A DNA stretch of 64,000 bases. Origin: Sulfidibacter corallicola. GTDB lineage: Bacteria > Acidobacteriota > Holophagae > Acanthopleuribacterales > Acanthopleuribacteraceae. A program made the translations under genes and the position numbers. The notes below the pieces were generated by a model. That model was not told the origin of the DNA and searched no databases. It saw nothing but the letters and a program-made list of their open reading frames with translations. Location: the NCBI RefSeq assembly GCF_017498545.1, contig NZ_CP071793.1, positions 5,109,001 through 5,173,000 on the forward strand, written 5' to 3'. Of the stretch, positions 1 to 8,658 are shown piece by piece; positions within the stretch are counted from its first letter, which is position 1, and each line of letters begins with the position of its first letter.

Positions 1-411
1 CAGATCGGCGCCCCACGCCTTGGCCTCGTGCAGTTGGTAACGATCGATCACGAAATCCTTGCGCAGCAGCGGGATGGAGACCGCATCGGCGACCTTGCGC
101 AGATCGTCCGGACTGCCGGCGAAGAAATCCGGTTCGGTCAAAATGCTCATGGCCGCGGCGCCTCCCGCGGCGTAGGCCTTGGCGACCGCGACCGGATCGG
201 CCTCCATGTTGATATTGGGTCGGGAAGGGCTCTTGCGCTTGAATTCGGCGATGACCAGCGGATCGGTGGAGGCTGCAAGTGCCGCGGTCAAGGCGTGATG
301 GGGACGTTGCCGCGCCCGAGCCGCCGCCTCGAGGTCGGCGAGTGGCAGTTCCCGCTTACGGGTCTCGAGAATGTCGCGCGTGCGAGAGACGATTTGCGAG
401 AGAATGTCCAT
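1..411 (-). CDS. trpC: Indole-3-glycerol phosphate synthase, N-terminal part
   Basis: Cut by the left edge of the window, so only the first 137 residues are visible. Known role: closes the indole ring (CdRP to indole-3-glycerol phosphate plus CO2) in cytosolic tryptophan synthesis. Seen: the TrpC pattern IAEFKRKSPS, with the catalytic Glu and Lys of the first TIM-barrel strand, followed by a PLLRKDFVID motif and then HEAKAWGADL. The ATG at 411 is preceded by a purine-rich GAAGGGG ribosome site. It lies downstream of trpD on the same strand with a 367-base gap, unusually long for an operon. Function is near certain; nothing can be said about the C-terminus. Confidence 0.93.
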   Translation of the reverse strand, partial: MDILSQIVSRTRDILETRKRELPLADLEAAARARQRPHHALTAALAASTDPLVIAEFKRKSPSRPNINMEADPVAVAKAYAAGGAAAMSILTEPDFFAGSPDDLRKVADAVSIPLLRKDFVIDRYQLHEAKAWGADL

Positions 412-499
412 TGGTGCCCCTTCTACCGCCGCGGCGGCCTGCTCGGCGTTGCGGATTCCGGAAGACGAATTCCGTGAGCCACAAACTTAGCACAGGGGA

Positions 500-548
500 C
501 CTTCGAAAAGAACGCGCGAGCGGACGGCGCTCGCTTTTTCCTCGAAGG
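500..548 (-). promoter_or_regulatory. Stem-loop in the trpD-trpC gap
   Basis: The 412-778 gap between trpD and trpC has no convincing gene; the short ORFs there lack ribosome sites and family features. Within it, positions 500-506 and 542-548 are perfect 7-base inverted repeats. Inside them sits a second perfect 6-bp stem (516-521 with 529-534) with a 7-base loop. On the minus strand a T-rich stretch follows the inner stem. It could be a partial terminator, an attenuator-like structure or an mRNA-stability element upstream of trpC. No Trp-rich leader peptide was recognised. Confidence 0.35.
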
Positions 549-778
549 AATCACGTTCTATGCGGCGGGAGAGTGCTACCAAAGCTGCGAACCCATGAAA
601 ACCCAGGCGAAACATGGTTTGGCGATGGCGGTGAGGTTCGATCGGAGGTGCACGATCGAGGAGCAACTGTTCGGACGAAAGTCGCTGAAAACATAACGCT
701 TGAATCGTGCGAAGGATGGCGGCCCTGGTTGTCGTTCCCGGCTGGACGGTATGCTGGGCACCGGGTTGGGGAAGCGAC

Positions 779-1813
779 TTAATCGCCCCCCGAATTCTTG
801 GGCTGTTCGGTGGTCCAGGAGACCAGGGTTTGCACTTTCTCCCAGGCGCGGCCGCTTTCGATGGCATCCCGTGCGTCGGCGAAAGCGTCTTCGAGTTCCG
901 TGTACTTCCCGGTGGCGTACATGGCGAAGCCCGCGTTCAGAATCACCAGATCGGAGGCCGGGTTGGATTCCCGGTCTTGCAGGATCGAGCGGAAAATGTC
1001 CAGGTTGCGTTCCAGGGTGCCGCCTTCCAGGTCGTGGGGCTCCGCCAGGTCGAAGCCGTGGCGGCGGGGGTCGAACAGACGCGAGCTGAATTCGCCGTCA
1101 TGGACTTCCGTGATCTTGGTGCGGCCCGTGAGGCTGATTTCGTCGGAACCGTCTTCGCCCCAAACGACGAAGGCCCGTTTGCCCAGGCCGGCCAGGACCT
1201 CGCCAAACAATTCCGTCAAATCCTCGGCGAAGACGCCGATGAGCTGGCTGCCCACGCCTGCGGGGTTGGCCAGGGGTCCCAGCATGTTGAAAATGGTGCG
1301 GATGCCCATCGATTTGCGAATCGGGACCGCATGCCGTACGGCGGGGTGGAACACCGGCGCGAACATGAACCCGATTCCCACCTCGTCGATGCAGGTGCGC
1401 ACCTGATCCGGGGTCAGATCCAATTGCACACCGAGCGCCTCCAACAGGTCGGCGCTGCCGCAGGTGGAGGAAACGGCGCGGTTGCCGTGCTTGGCGACCG
1501 TATGGCCGGCGCCCGCGATGACGAAGGCCGAGGTGGTGGACACGTTGAAGGAAACGCCGCCGTCACCGCCGGTCCCACAATTGTCCAGCGCGAAGAGGTC
1601 CTGAATCGAGATCTGGGTGGCGAACCGCATCATGACATCGAGTGCCGCCCGCAGTTGGGGTCCGTCGATGCCGTTGCGAATCTGGAGGGAAAGAAAGGTC
1701 GCCGCCGTGATGGGGTCGATATTGCCGGTCATGAGCTGTTCCATGACGCGGGTGACCTCACCGGGCGTGGCCATGCGGCCATGGGCCATTTCCTTGAGGG
1801 TATCCTTCAACAC
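779..1813 (-). CDS. trpD: Anthranilate phosphoribosyltransferase
   Basis: Transfers phosphoribose from PRPP to anthranilate, the second committed step of tryptophan synthesis, in the cytosol. The 344-residue product has the family's normal length. Seen: the PRPP/Mg-binding glycine motif GTGGDG (residues 80-85) followed by SFNVST, and the KHGNR motif (about 108-112) followed by an SSTCGSADLLEALG segment, all in TrpD order. The N-terminal helical part carries the usual LMTGNI...AATFLSLQIRNG pattern. It is a stand-alone TrpD, not fused to a TrpG amidotransferase. trpC follows on the same strand, so the two are probably one tryptophan unit, though the 367-base gap is wide. Confidence 0.97.
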   Translation of the reverse strand: MLKDTLKEMAHGRMATPGEVTRVMEQLMTGNIDPITAATFLSLQIRNGIDGPQLRAALDVMMRFATQISIQDLFALDNCGTGGDGGVSFNVSTTSAFVIAGAGHTVAKHGNRAVSSTCGSADLLEALGVQLDLTPDQVRTCIDEVGIGFMFAPVFHPAVRHAVPIRKSMGIRTIFNMLGPLANPAGVGSQLIGVFAEDLTELFGEVLAGLGKRAFVVWGEDGSDEISLTGRTKITEVHDGEFSSRLFDPRRHGFDLAEPHDLEGGTLERNLDIFRSILQDRESNPASDLVILNAGFAMYATGKYTELEDAFADARDAIESGRAWEKVQTLVSWTTEQPKNSGGD

Positions 1814-2039
1814 TTCGTGCTCCTCTGTCGTGCGCCTGGGTATGTGTCGTGGTAGATCGGGCTTAGCTTAGCGCATTCCACCGCGTGTCGGGAAGTGGGA
1901 GCTGTTGCGGCTGTTGTCGAACGCGCGACCGGAGGTCGCGATGGGCGTGGGAATTCTCACGTCAAAGGTTGCGGGATGGGGCCGTGCCCCGAAAGGGACG
2001 TCGCATGGGATGGACATTGTCTGTGACCGAACGGATGCC

Positions 2040-2185
2040 TGGCCGAGGCCAACCGGATGCTTGGATGCTCACGTTCGCGGCCCCCCGAATGCTTGGATGC
2101 TCACGTTCGGGGTTCACTGGCAGCTTGGATGTTCACCGTTCGGGGTTCACCGGCAGATTGGATGCATACCGTCCGCGGCCAATCC
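2040..2185. repeat. Outer direct-repeat block (left)
   Basis: About four degenerate copies of a roughly 32-35-base unit built on GGATGCTTGGATGCTCACG, followed by TTCGCGGCC or TTCGGGGTTCACCGGCAG. A second block of the same units lies at about 3225-3330, beyond the palindromic elements. The two blocks therefore flank the elements in direct orientation. The 226 bases between trpD and this block hold nothing I can name. ORFs reading through the block are repeat translations, not genes. Confidence 0.7.
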
Positions 2186-2623
2186 TGAAAGGATGGCCAA
2201 CTGTATGTTTGGATCACCATTTTTTAAAACGCGTGCCGAAGGCACGCCACCAGCGGGCGTCCTGAAGGGACGACACAGTACAGCGAAGGGTTAAGGAGCC
2301 GGAGGCGACGCAACCCTGGTTGTCTGGAGTGCCCGAACCCCAGCCCTGAAGGGGCGGGACTACGGGGACCTCCGCGGAGTACCTGTCACCTTCCGAAATG
2401 CCCCTCGCGGAGTACCCGCCACCTCCGGAAGCCCTTCGCGGAGCCGCCCTTCCAGGGCTGGGGTCCGGGAACCTCGAACAACCAGGGTTACGGTGCCTGC
2501 GGCACCTCACCCTTCGCTGAAATGTGTCACCCCTCCGGGGTGCCTGCTGGTGGCGGGCCGTTGGCCCGCGTTTTTATCAATGGTGGTCCAAACATGGGGT
2601 TGGCCATCCCTTCAGGATTGGCC
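2179..2623. repeat. Long palindromic element 1
   Basis: A 445-base imperfect palindrome. The left arm (about 2179-2365) reverse-complements the right arm (about 2437-2623) over roughly 185 bases. Each arm is a string of short hairpins. The first is a perfect 7-bp stem with a 3-base loop: GCGTGCC/GGCACGC at 2231-2247 in the left arm and GCGGGCC/GGCCCGC at 2553-2569 in the right arm. Further hairpins sit at the equivalents of 2258-2272 and 2345-2360. The centre holds two copies of the 31-33-base unit that is expanded in element 2. No ORF has coding character. I do not recognise a named repeat family. Confidence 0.75.
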
Positions 2624-2670
2624 CGGGACGGGGCCCATCCAAACATGGGTCCAAACGAATGACCGCGATC

Positions 2671-3136
2671 CACAGTTGCCTGGAGTGCCCGAACTCCAGC
2701 CCTGAAGGGGCGGGACTACGGGGACCCTCGCGGAGTACCCGTCACCTCCGGAAGTGCCTCGCGGAGTACCCGTCACCTCCGGAAGTGCCTCGCGGAGTAC
2801 CCGTCACCTTCGGAAGTGCCTCGCAGAGTACCCGTCACCTTCGGAAGGACCCTCGCGGAGTACCCGTCACCTTCGGAAGGACCCTCGCGGAGTACCCGTC
2901 ACCTTCGGAAGGATCCACGCGAAGTACCCGCCACCTTCGGAAGTGCCCCACGCGGAGTACCCGCCACCTTCCGAAGAGCCCTTCGCGGAGCCGCCCTTCC
3001 AGGGCTGGGGTCCGGGAACCTCGAACAACCAGGGTTACGGTGCCTGCGGCACCTCACCCTTCGCTGTCATGTGTCACCCCTCCGGGGTGCCTGCTGGTGG
3101 CGGGCCGTTGGCCCGCGTTTTTATCAATGGTGGTCC
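2671..3136. repeat. Long palindromic element 2, truncated left arm
   Basis: A second copy in the same orientation as element 1. The left arm keeps only its inner part, from the TGGAGTGCCCGAACTCCAGC segment (about 2680) to 2725. The right arm (about 2983-3136) is nearly identical to that of element 1, including the GCGGGCC/GGCCCGC hairpin and the closing ATGGTGGTCC. The centre is an expanded tandem array (2728-2982). A single copy of the unit that is repeated at 39505-39905 follows at about 3147-3190, linking this locus to the second repeat block. Confidence 0.7.
2728..2982. repeat. Tandem array of 31-33-base units, eight copies
   Basis: Eight head-to-tail units begin at 2728, 2759, 2790, 2821, 2853, 2885, 2917 and 2950. 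Each starts (T/A)CGCGGAGTACCCG(T/C)CACCT and ends in a CCGGAAG-like or TCGGAAG-like segment. Periods are 31, 31, 31, 32, 32, 32, 33 and 33 bases. Units are contiguous, with no unique spacers, so this is not a CRISPR. The ninth, divergent unit merges into the right arm of element 2. Element 1 has two copies at the same place, so copy number varies between elements. Confidence 0.85.
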
Positions 3137-3224
3137 CGAGAGACGTCCGGTCGCACCTCCAGCGCGACCCGGGGCAGGCCCATCCCAGCCTTGCGGTATG
3201 TCGGGATGCGCATCGTCGGAGGCT

Positions 3225-3330
3225 AACCGGATGCTCGGATGCTCACGTTCGCGGCCCCCCGGATGCTTGGATGTTCACGTTCGGGGTTCACCGGCAGCTT
3301 GGATGTTCACCGTTCGCGGCCATCCCTCCG
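3225..3330. repeat. Outer direct-repeat block (right)
   Basis: About three copies of the GGATGCTTGGATGTTCACG-type unit seen at 2040-2185, in the same orientation. The block ends some 20 bases before the stop codon of the minus-strand membrane-protein gene, so the repeat region abuts that gene directly. Confidence 0.65.
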
Positions 3331-3351
3331 GCATTGGCCACGAAGGCAGCG

Positions 3352-4311
3352 CTATTCCGTCAACGGATCGCCCGTGGTCGCCGACTCGGCCGGCTTGGCG
3401 CCGGTGGGTTCCTTCGTCGGTGCCGCTTCCGGCGCGGCGTCGGCGACCGGTAGCGTCAAGGCCCGCTGGGCGCCCAACGCCGATGTCGACGTGGCGATGC
3501 GGGCCAGGATGAGCACCTGCACGATGCCCCAACCGATGCCCGTGTCCAGCAACCGCTGGCTGGCCATCACGAGGGCCGCGCTCAACAGGGCGAAGATCGA
3601 CCAGAGGGCCGGCGCCTTCAACGGGTGGGTGGCGATGAAGACGAACGCGTGCGTCAGCGCCAACAGAGGCTTGACCAACCACCACAAGGGACGAACGGGA
3701 CCGGGAATGTCCTGCTCGAAGGTCCAGGTTCGAAACAGAAAGATGCGGGCGTAATCGTAGATCAGGCTGGCGAGGCAAATACCCAACAGAGCCAAGCCCA
3801 AGCCGAACCCGTATTGCCAGGGACCGTCCGCGTAAGGCCAATCGATCCAAGGGAATGCCGATGCGATAAAGGGGTAGCCGTAAAACAGGACACTGCCGAT
3901 GATCGCCGCGAGCAACCCCAGCGGGATCGCGCGAAAGACACCCGCCGCCAGGACGTCGCCGAACGGGGCCTGGCGCCCCCGTTCCAAAGCGCTCAGGAAA
4001 CCGGCGGTCGTGACCAGGTTCCCCAGGGCGAAGAGGCCCAGCAAGGTCATCCACGCCAGGTCGAGGATCGACAGCTCGCGACTGTAGGCGAACAGGAAGT
4101 CGACGAAATAGGCGAAGGAGAGCCCGCCTTCCTCGCGAACCTGAACCACGCCGTGCTCCAGATCGCGTCGCAGCAACTGGTAGATGGGCAACAGGCACAG
4201 TGCGCTGATGGCCACGTTGATCAACCACTTGAACAGGACCCAGGGGGCGTGGACGAATGAGGCTCGAAAGCCTTGGAGAAACGCCTTCGGCATCGGCATC
4301 GATCGGCTCAT
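3352..4311 (-). CDS. Polytopic inner-membrane protein, unknown function
   Basis: A 319-residue product with about six hydrophobic segments. Examples are VLFKWLINVAISALCLLPIY near the N-terminus, the LLGLFALGNLV and PLGLLAAIIGSVLFYGYPF stretches, and two later ones. It ends in a hydrophilic Ala/Pro/Thr-rich tail. I do not recognise a family. The ATG at 4311 is chosen because it follows the stop of the M1 peptidase gene by two bases, which implies translational coupling. A longer reading to 4530 would overlap the peptidase gene and adds low-complexity, non-membrane sequence. The two genes probably form one transcript. The 3' end borders the repeat block. Confidence 0.75.
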   Translation of the reverse strand: MSRSMPMPKAFLQGFRASFVHAPWVLFKWLINVAISALCLLPIYQLLRRDLEHGVVQVREEGGLSFAYFVDFLFAYSRELSILDLAWMTLLGLFALGNLVTTAGFLSALERGRQAPFGDVLAAGVFRAIPLGLLAAIIGSVLFYGYPFIASAFPWIDWPYADGPWQYGFGLGLALLGICLASLIYDYARIFLFRTWTFEQDIPGPVRPLWWLVKPLLALTHAFVFIATHPLKAPALWSIFALLSAALVMASQRLLDTGIGWGIVQVLILARIATSTSALGAQRALTLPVADAAPEAAPTKEPTGAKPAESATTGDPLTE

Positions 4312-4313
4312 GG

Positions 4314-6467
4314 TCAAAAGGCTCCGGAAAGGATTTGCAGGAGGTGTTGGAGACGGGTGCTGAGCGTCAGGCTCACCGCGCGTGGGGTGACCTGGTCGGG
4401 CTTGGCCCGCCAAGTGTTGTTGGCCCGATGAAAATCCAGAATCAGCTTGTTTTCGGGATCGACCGATACCGATTCGACCGCATGGGGATGTTGGAGTCGG
4501 AAGCGATGCCAGGAGCCCGTTCCGTCCCAATCGCGGCGCACCACTTCACCGTCCGTGAACCGCACTTCGATCGTCACCGGATAGGCCTGGGTGCCCAGGT
4601 TGCGGACTTCGATCAGGTGCGCCTCGAACGAATCGAACTCGGGTTCGGTTTCTTCGCGAATTTCGTCGTCACTCTCGGTCGAAATCTCGATCTCGCTGGG
4701 TTCCAGCGAGCGGACCGGCATCACGGCATAATCGATGAAGCCGTGGCTAAAAATCAGCGCATCGAAAAACCAGTTCATGTCGCGTCCGGAAACCTCGTTG
4801 ACGATGGCGCGAAACGCGTCGATGCCCGGATGTTTGAAAGACCAGCGTTCGAAATAAGTCCGCAGGACCTCGTCCATGACCGGTTCACCCAGCTCCCGTT
4901 CCAACTGGAACAGGGTGAGGGCCGCGCCTTCGTAAACGTTCCCGTAATAGGAATCGCCGGAGTTGAAGCCCCAGGCGGGCAGGTGAATCGGGTCCACCCG
5001 TTTGCCGGGCAGAAAGCTGTAGCGCGCCTGTTCCACCGGCGGGAAGGCCGCGAATCCCATCAATCGGGTCAGCGGCACCGGCGCCTGCTTGATGACCCGG
5101 TAATAGTGTTGGCGGCCGTAGGCGACGTCCAGCGCACGCAGACAGGTGTAGGTGACGAAGCCTTCGTCCAGCCAGGGGTCCTCGAACTCGTTGGTGGCGA
5201 TCATGCTTTGAAAGTACTGGTGCGCGAATTCGTGCAGGATCAAATCTTCCAGGTCGCGGTAACCTTCGGGCTGCCACCAGTGGGTGGACAGGCTGACCAG
5301 CGTCGGATATTCCATCATCTCGAGCCCCGTCGCCTCGCGGGGTGGGTCGACCATCGTCATGGACTCGTAGGGATAGGGCCCCAGTTTCCAGCCGAACCAC
5401 TTGATGCCTTCGCGCAGGGCCTGAAAATGGCGATCGGTTTGGTCGCGGTGCTCGGGACGGATCAGCAGAATCATGCGGGTCGGCGGCAGTTGGGCCTGTT
5501 CGTGCGACAGACCGAACCGTTCCTCGGCCTCCCGGTAATCGGCCTCGTCCAGTGAAAACACCCGTTCGACGACTTCGAAGCCAGGCCAGGCGGTCCAGGC
5601 GAAATCGTGAACGCGATCCTGGATGTAGGTGAGTGTCTTCTGGGTGCCGTCTTCGCTGAGCTGTTCGGCGGCTTTGATACCCGTGGCGCCCACGACGTAC
5701 TCGGAGGGCAACGTCATGGTGATCCGGTACCGCCCGAAATCGGCGTAGAACTCGGAAAGCGCGTGGTGGGGATGGCAGTTCCAGCCGGATTCCTGGCGGC
5801 CGCGATGGCCGGCCGGCTCCCAAACGCCGATTTTGGGAAACCATTGGGCGATGAAGAAAAAGTCGTCGATATAGCCCGATCGGCCCGTGTTCTCGGGCAG
5901 CTTCACGGTGAAATCGAAGAAAACCGAGACCTGTTCACCCGGAAACAGCGGTTGATCCAAGGGCAGGGTCGCCACGGTTTCGTCGCCGGTCCCCTCCTGG
6001 TTCTGGTGCGGATAGGTGATGCGCGACAGGGCCTGCCGACCGTTGACGGCCACGTCGTCCAACGCGATCGAACCGTAGCTCGGGAGGCCGACGCCGAAGA
6101 TTTGGCGGGTTTCGCGTGCGTAAATCGAATGCTGGTCCTTGAAGGCATTCATATATAAATGGAACTGGAGTTCCTCGATGATGTCCGGCGAGTGATTGGT
6201 GTAGATCAGCGTTTGGTGGCCATGCAGCGATTTGGCGTCGGGATCCAGTTGCACCTGGATGTCGTACTGAACGACCGGATCGGCGCTCGATTCGGACAGG
6301 TCCCCACTTTCGGCGACCGGCGGTACCATCGGCGCAGGTGTGGTGCTTTCCGGTTGCGTCGTGTCCGAAGCCTGATCGGCGGGCGGGGTGCTGGTAAACC
6401 ATTCGGAGCAGCCGGTCGGGATCAGCGCCAGCAGGAGCAACAGCGGGACGACACTTTTCGGGAACAT
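4314..6467 (-). CDS. M1-family zinc metallopeptidase, lipoprotein
   Basis: 717 residues. The N-terminus is a lipoprotein signal (hydrophobic run, then LIPTGC), so the enzyme should be anchored in the envelope after cleavage before Cys. The ATG at 6467 gives this signal; a 45-residue upstream extension would bury it. The zinc site is HEFAH at residues 412-416, with the third ligand Glu at 435 in WLDEGF, which is the HEXXH-X18-E spacing of M1 (gluzincin) peptidases. The usual GAMEN exopeptidase motif reads GLEMMEYP. The N-terminal half resembles the beta-sandwich domain of M1 enzymes. Substrate is unknown; probably peptide turnover in the periplasm or at the surface. Confidence 0.9.
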   Translation of the reverse strand: MFPKSVVPLLLLLALIPTGCSEWFTSTPPADQASDTTQPESTTPAPMVPPVAESGDLSESSADPVVQYDIQVQLDPDAKSLHGHQTLIYTNHSPDIIEELQFHLYMNAFKDQHSIYARETRQIFGVGLPSYGSIALDDVAVNGRQALSRITYPHQNQEGTGDETVATLPLDQPLFPGEQVSVFFDFTVKLPENTGRSGYIDDFFFIAQWFPKIGVWEPAGHRGRQESGWNCHPHHALSEFYADFGRYRITMTLPSEYVVGATGIKAAEQLSEDGTQKTLTYIQDRVHDFAWTAWPGFEVVERVFSLDEADYREAEERFGLSHEQAQLPPTRMILLIRPEHRDQTDRHFQALREGIKWFGWKLGPYPYESMTMVDPPREATGLEMMEYPTLVSLSTHWWQPEGYRDLEDLILHEFAHQYFQSMIATNEFEDPWLDEGFVTYTCLRALDVAYGRQHYYRVIKQAPVPLTRLMGFAAFPPVEQARYSFLPGKRVDPIHLPAWGFNSGDSYYGNVYEGAALTLFQLERELGEPVMDEVLRTYFERWSFKHPGIDAFRAIVNEVSGRDMNWFFDALIFSHGFIDYAVMPVRSLEPSEIEISTESDDEIREETEPEFDSFEAHLIEVRNLGTQAYPVTIEVRFTDGEVVRRDWDGTGSWHRFRLQHPHAVESVSVDPENKLILDFHRANNTWRAKPDQVTPRAVSLTLSTRLQHLLQILSGAF

Positions 6468-7001
6468 GCGGCGGCCGGGTTCCGGTCGGGTCGTTCCGGG
6501 TCGACCGGTCTCGGTTGGTTCTCTGTGCCGTAGCAGCACTAGGCTACCTCCAAATACGCGCAATCCAAACAGGCGATGATCGGTAAACCGGTGGCGCAGC
6601 AAGTGTTTTCAACAGAAAAGCGCGCCATCGTAGCAAGCCTGGTCGAGGTCTCGGGAGCCGGGAAGTTGCAAATCCCACTAAGTGTACCGCAAGGGTTGAA
6701 TCGTGGTAGAGAAAAGTCGGAAAGGGTGATCGGGGGTCAATCGGCCGGCGAGGTCAAGAATTGCGGCCCCATGCCGAGATATCCAGCAGGGGCGGGTGCC
6801 CGGGATGGCGGTGGCGCAACCACGTGGCGCGACTGCCCTTCGAAGGCGGTTGAAAGCGAACGCACGATCGGATAGGCTTGGCGGTTTGGAGCCAGGTCGT
6901 CGTGTCGCGCTCCGCGATCCTTCGAAAACCTGTCGAGCACAGGGGAAATGGGGCGAAACCGTCGAACGTCATCACCTCAGCCCATACGTAGCGAGCCGAA
7001 C
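6468..7001. other. Divergent intergenic region without a recognised gene
   Basis: 534 bases separate the minus-strand peptidase gene from the plus-strand hydrolase gene and should contain both promoters. Small ORFs on both strands here lack ribosome sites and recognisable features. I see no clear repeat or structured RNA. Confidence 0.4.
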
Positions 7002-7886
7002 ATGCAGCCACCTTCCGAGCCCAGAACCCCATTGTCAGAAATTGCGAACGCACCGTTGCCCGGCTTTGCGCTGCATCCCCACATTCGCAAGGAATGTCAG
7101 CCGTTTCACCACCTCGACGGGAACGATTCGATCGTGGTGTTCATCCATGGGTTTACCGGCAGCCCGGCCGACATGCGGCAATACGTGCAGGCCTACCGCG
7201 AGGCCGGTTACGATGTGGCCGTACCGCTGGTTCCGGGCCACGGCAGTCACGTCAGCCTGCTGGAAAAGCTGACGTTCCGGGAATTGACCATTCCCTTCAA
7301 ACCACTGCTGCAACACTTTCGCGCACGCTATCGGCGACTGCATCTGCTGGGACTGAGTTACGGCGGTGTGATCGCGGCAACCCTCGCCGTGGAGCTGCCC
7401 GTCATCGACAGCCTGACGCTGTTCGCACCCGCTTTCTACTTGAATGTCGCCGACGAGAAACGCGTCGCCTGGGTCAAGCGATTGAGCCTCTTCCGGTATG
7501 TGGGCAAACTGAAAAAGACCAAAATCCGCAACAGGCCGGATCCCGGTTCCTACAATCACGAATACACGTCCGTTCCGCTGTTGCCCATGGTCGATTTGCA
7601 CCGCCAGTCGGCCTATTTGCGCCCCCGGCTCAAGGAAATCAAGGTGCCAGTCTATTATGCCCACGGCGATGCCGATGTCACCATTCCCATCGCCAGCAAT
7701 TGGGAGCTCATGCGCCGGGTGCTGCCGCGCGCGGCGACCCACCACGTGACCGAGGGCTCCCACGTCCTGACCACCGATCCACAGGCGCCCGACATCGCAC
7801 GGAACCACATCGCCTGGCTGCGCGATCTGCCCGGTGAGGCCCCGCCGGCGACGGACGATGGGTCCGGCCGGAGCTCCCTTGATTAA
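7002..7886 (+). CDS. Alpha/beta hydrolase, monoacylglycerol lipase/carboxylesterase type
   Basis: 294 residues with the alpha/beta-hydrolase landmarks. An oxyanion-hole HGFTGSPADMR motif lies near residue 50. The nucleophile elbow GLSYGG carries the catalytic Ser. A late HGDADVTIP segment holds the Asp, and EGSHVL holds the His. This order fits serine aminopeptidase-like (Hydrolase_4) esterases acting on acylglycerols or similar esters in the cytosol. The start is uncertain: 7002 and 6948 are in frame and neither has a strong ribosome site; 7002 avoids an unrelated basic leader. The gene overlaps the start of the ABC ATPase by 29 bases, which suggests co-expression with the importer. Confidence 0.85.
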   Translation: MQPPSEPRTPLSEIANAPLPGFALHPHIRKECQPFHHLDGNDSIVVFIHGFTGSPADMRQYVQAYREAGYDVAVPLVPGHGSHVSLLEKLTFRELTIPFKPLLQHFRARYRRLHLLGLSYGGVIAATLAVELPVIDSLTLFAPAFYLNVADEKRVAWVKRLSLFRYVGKLKKTKIRNRPDPGSYNHEYTSVPLLPMVDLHRQSAYLRPRLKEIKVPVYYAHGDADVTIPIASNWELMRRVLPRAATHHVTEGSHVLTTDPQAPDIARNHIAWLRDLPGEAPPATDDGSGRSSLD

Positions 7887-8658
7887 GGTCGACAACCTTT
7901 CGTTGACCTACGGTCGCGGAGACCGGCGAGTCGTGGTCCTGCGCGACTTGAGTTTCCATTTGAACGTGGGTGAATTCGTGACGATCGTGGGCCGGTCCGG
8001 TTCGGGGAAATCGACCTTCCTGGACTTGATCATGGGCCTGATCCAGCCCACTTCCGGCACGATCGAGCGTCGCAAGAAAAACCTCTCGATCGGGTACGTC
8101 TTCCAACGCCCGGCCCTGCTTCCCTGGCGCAATGTGCTGCGAAACATCTACCTACCGTTGCAGATCAGCGGTATTTCGCGCGAGGATCGGCGCCGCATGG
8201 CGATGGAGGCCCTGGAAAAGGTCGGCATGGGTTACGCCGCACACTACCTGCCCTTTCAACTCAGCGGCGGCATGGCGCAGCGCGTGGCCATCGCCCGCGC
8301 CCTGGTCCAGGATCCGGACCTGCTGCTCATGGACGAACCTTTTTCCGCGCTGGACCCCATGCTCCGCGAGAACATGAACGTCAACCTGCTGCGGCTGTGG
8401 CAACGCACCGGAAAAACCATCCTGTTCGTCACCCACTCGATCGACGAGGCCCTGATCCTGTCGGATCGCATCGTGCTGTTGGAAGAGGGCAAGTTCCTGA
8501 AGGAATTCGAGGTCGACATTCCCCGCCCGCGCGGCTACGAGACGTTCCGAACCGAGCGCTTCACCGAACTGAATCGCATCGTGCGTGCCCACCTGCCCAT
8601 TCAGCCGAATATGCCGCGGATCCCGTCGGAAGACGAAGACGGGGTGAGCGATGAATGA
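7858..8658 (+). CDS. ABC transporter ATPase, NitT/TauT (SsuB/TauB-like) type
   Basis: A 266-residue cytosolic nucleotide-binding subunit. Seen in order: Walker A GRSGSGKS (residues 45-52), Q-loop in VFQRPALLPWRN, signature LSGGMAQRVAIARAL, Walker B LLLMDEPFSALD, and the H-loop TH of VTHSIDEA. The short post-H-loop tail and the LLPWRNV Q-loop context are typical of nitrate/sulfonate/taurine-type importers. The permease gene follows with an 8-base overlap, and a matching substrate-binding protein lies further downstream (10287). The start at 7858 (ATG) was preferred to a GTG at 7834 that adds an Arg-rich stub. Substrate cannot be told from this subunit. Confidence 0.93.
   Translation: MGPAGAPLIKVDNLSLTYGRGDRRVVVLRDLSFHLNVGEFVTIVGRSGSGKSTFLDLIMGLIQPTSGTIERRKKNLSIGYVFQRPALLPWRNVLRNIYLPLQISGISREDRRRMAMEALEKVGMGYAAHYLPFQLSGGMAQRVAIARALVQDPDLLLMDEPFSALDPMLRENMNVNLLRLWQRTGKTILFVTHSIDEALILSDRIVLLEEGKFLKEFEVDIPRPRGYETFRTERFTELNRIVRAHLPIQPNMPRIPSEDEDGVSDE

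Noticed and set aside
707..1855. 382-codon plus-strand ORF
   Set aside because: It is antisense to trpD, which has clear motifs; this is a GC-rich codon shadow.
2728..2982. CRISPR-like regular repeats
   Set aside because: Units are contiguous with no unique spacers, lie inside a palindromic element, and no cas genes are present.
2524..3453. 309-codon and other long plus-strand ORFs across the repeat block
   Set aside because: They are translations of the tandem repeats and palindrome arms, run in several frames at once, and have no family features.
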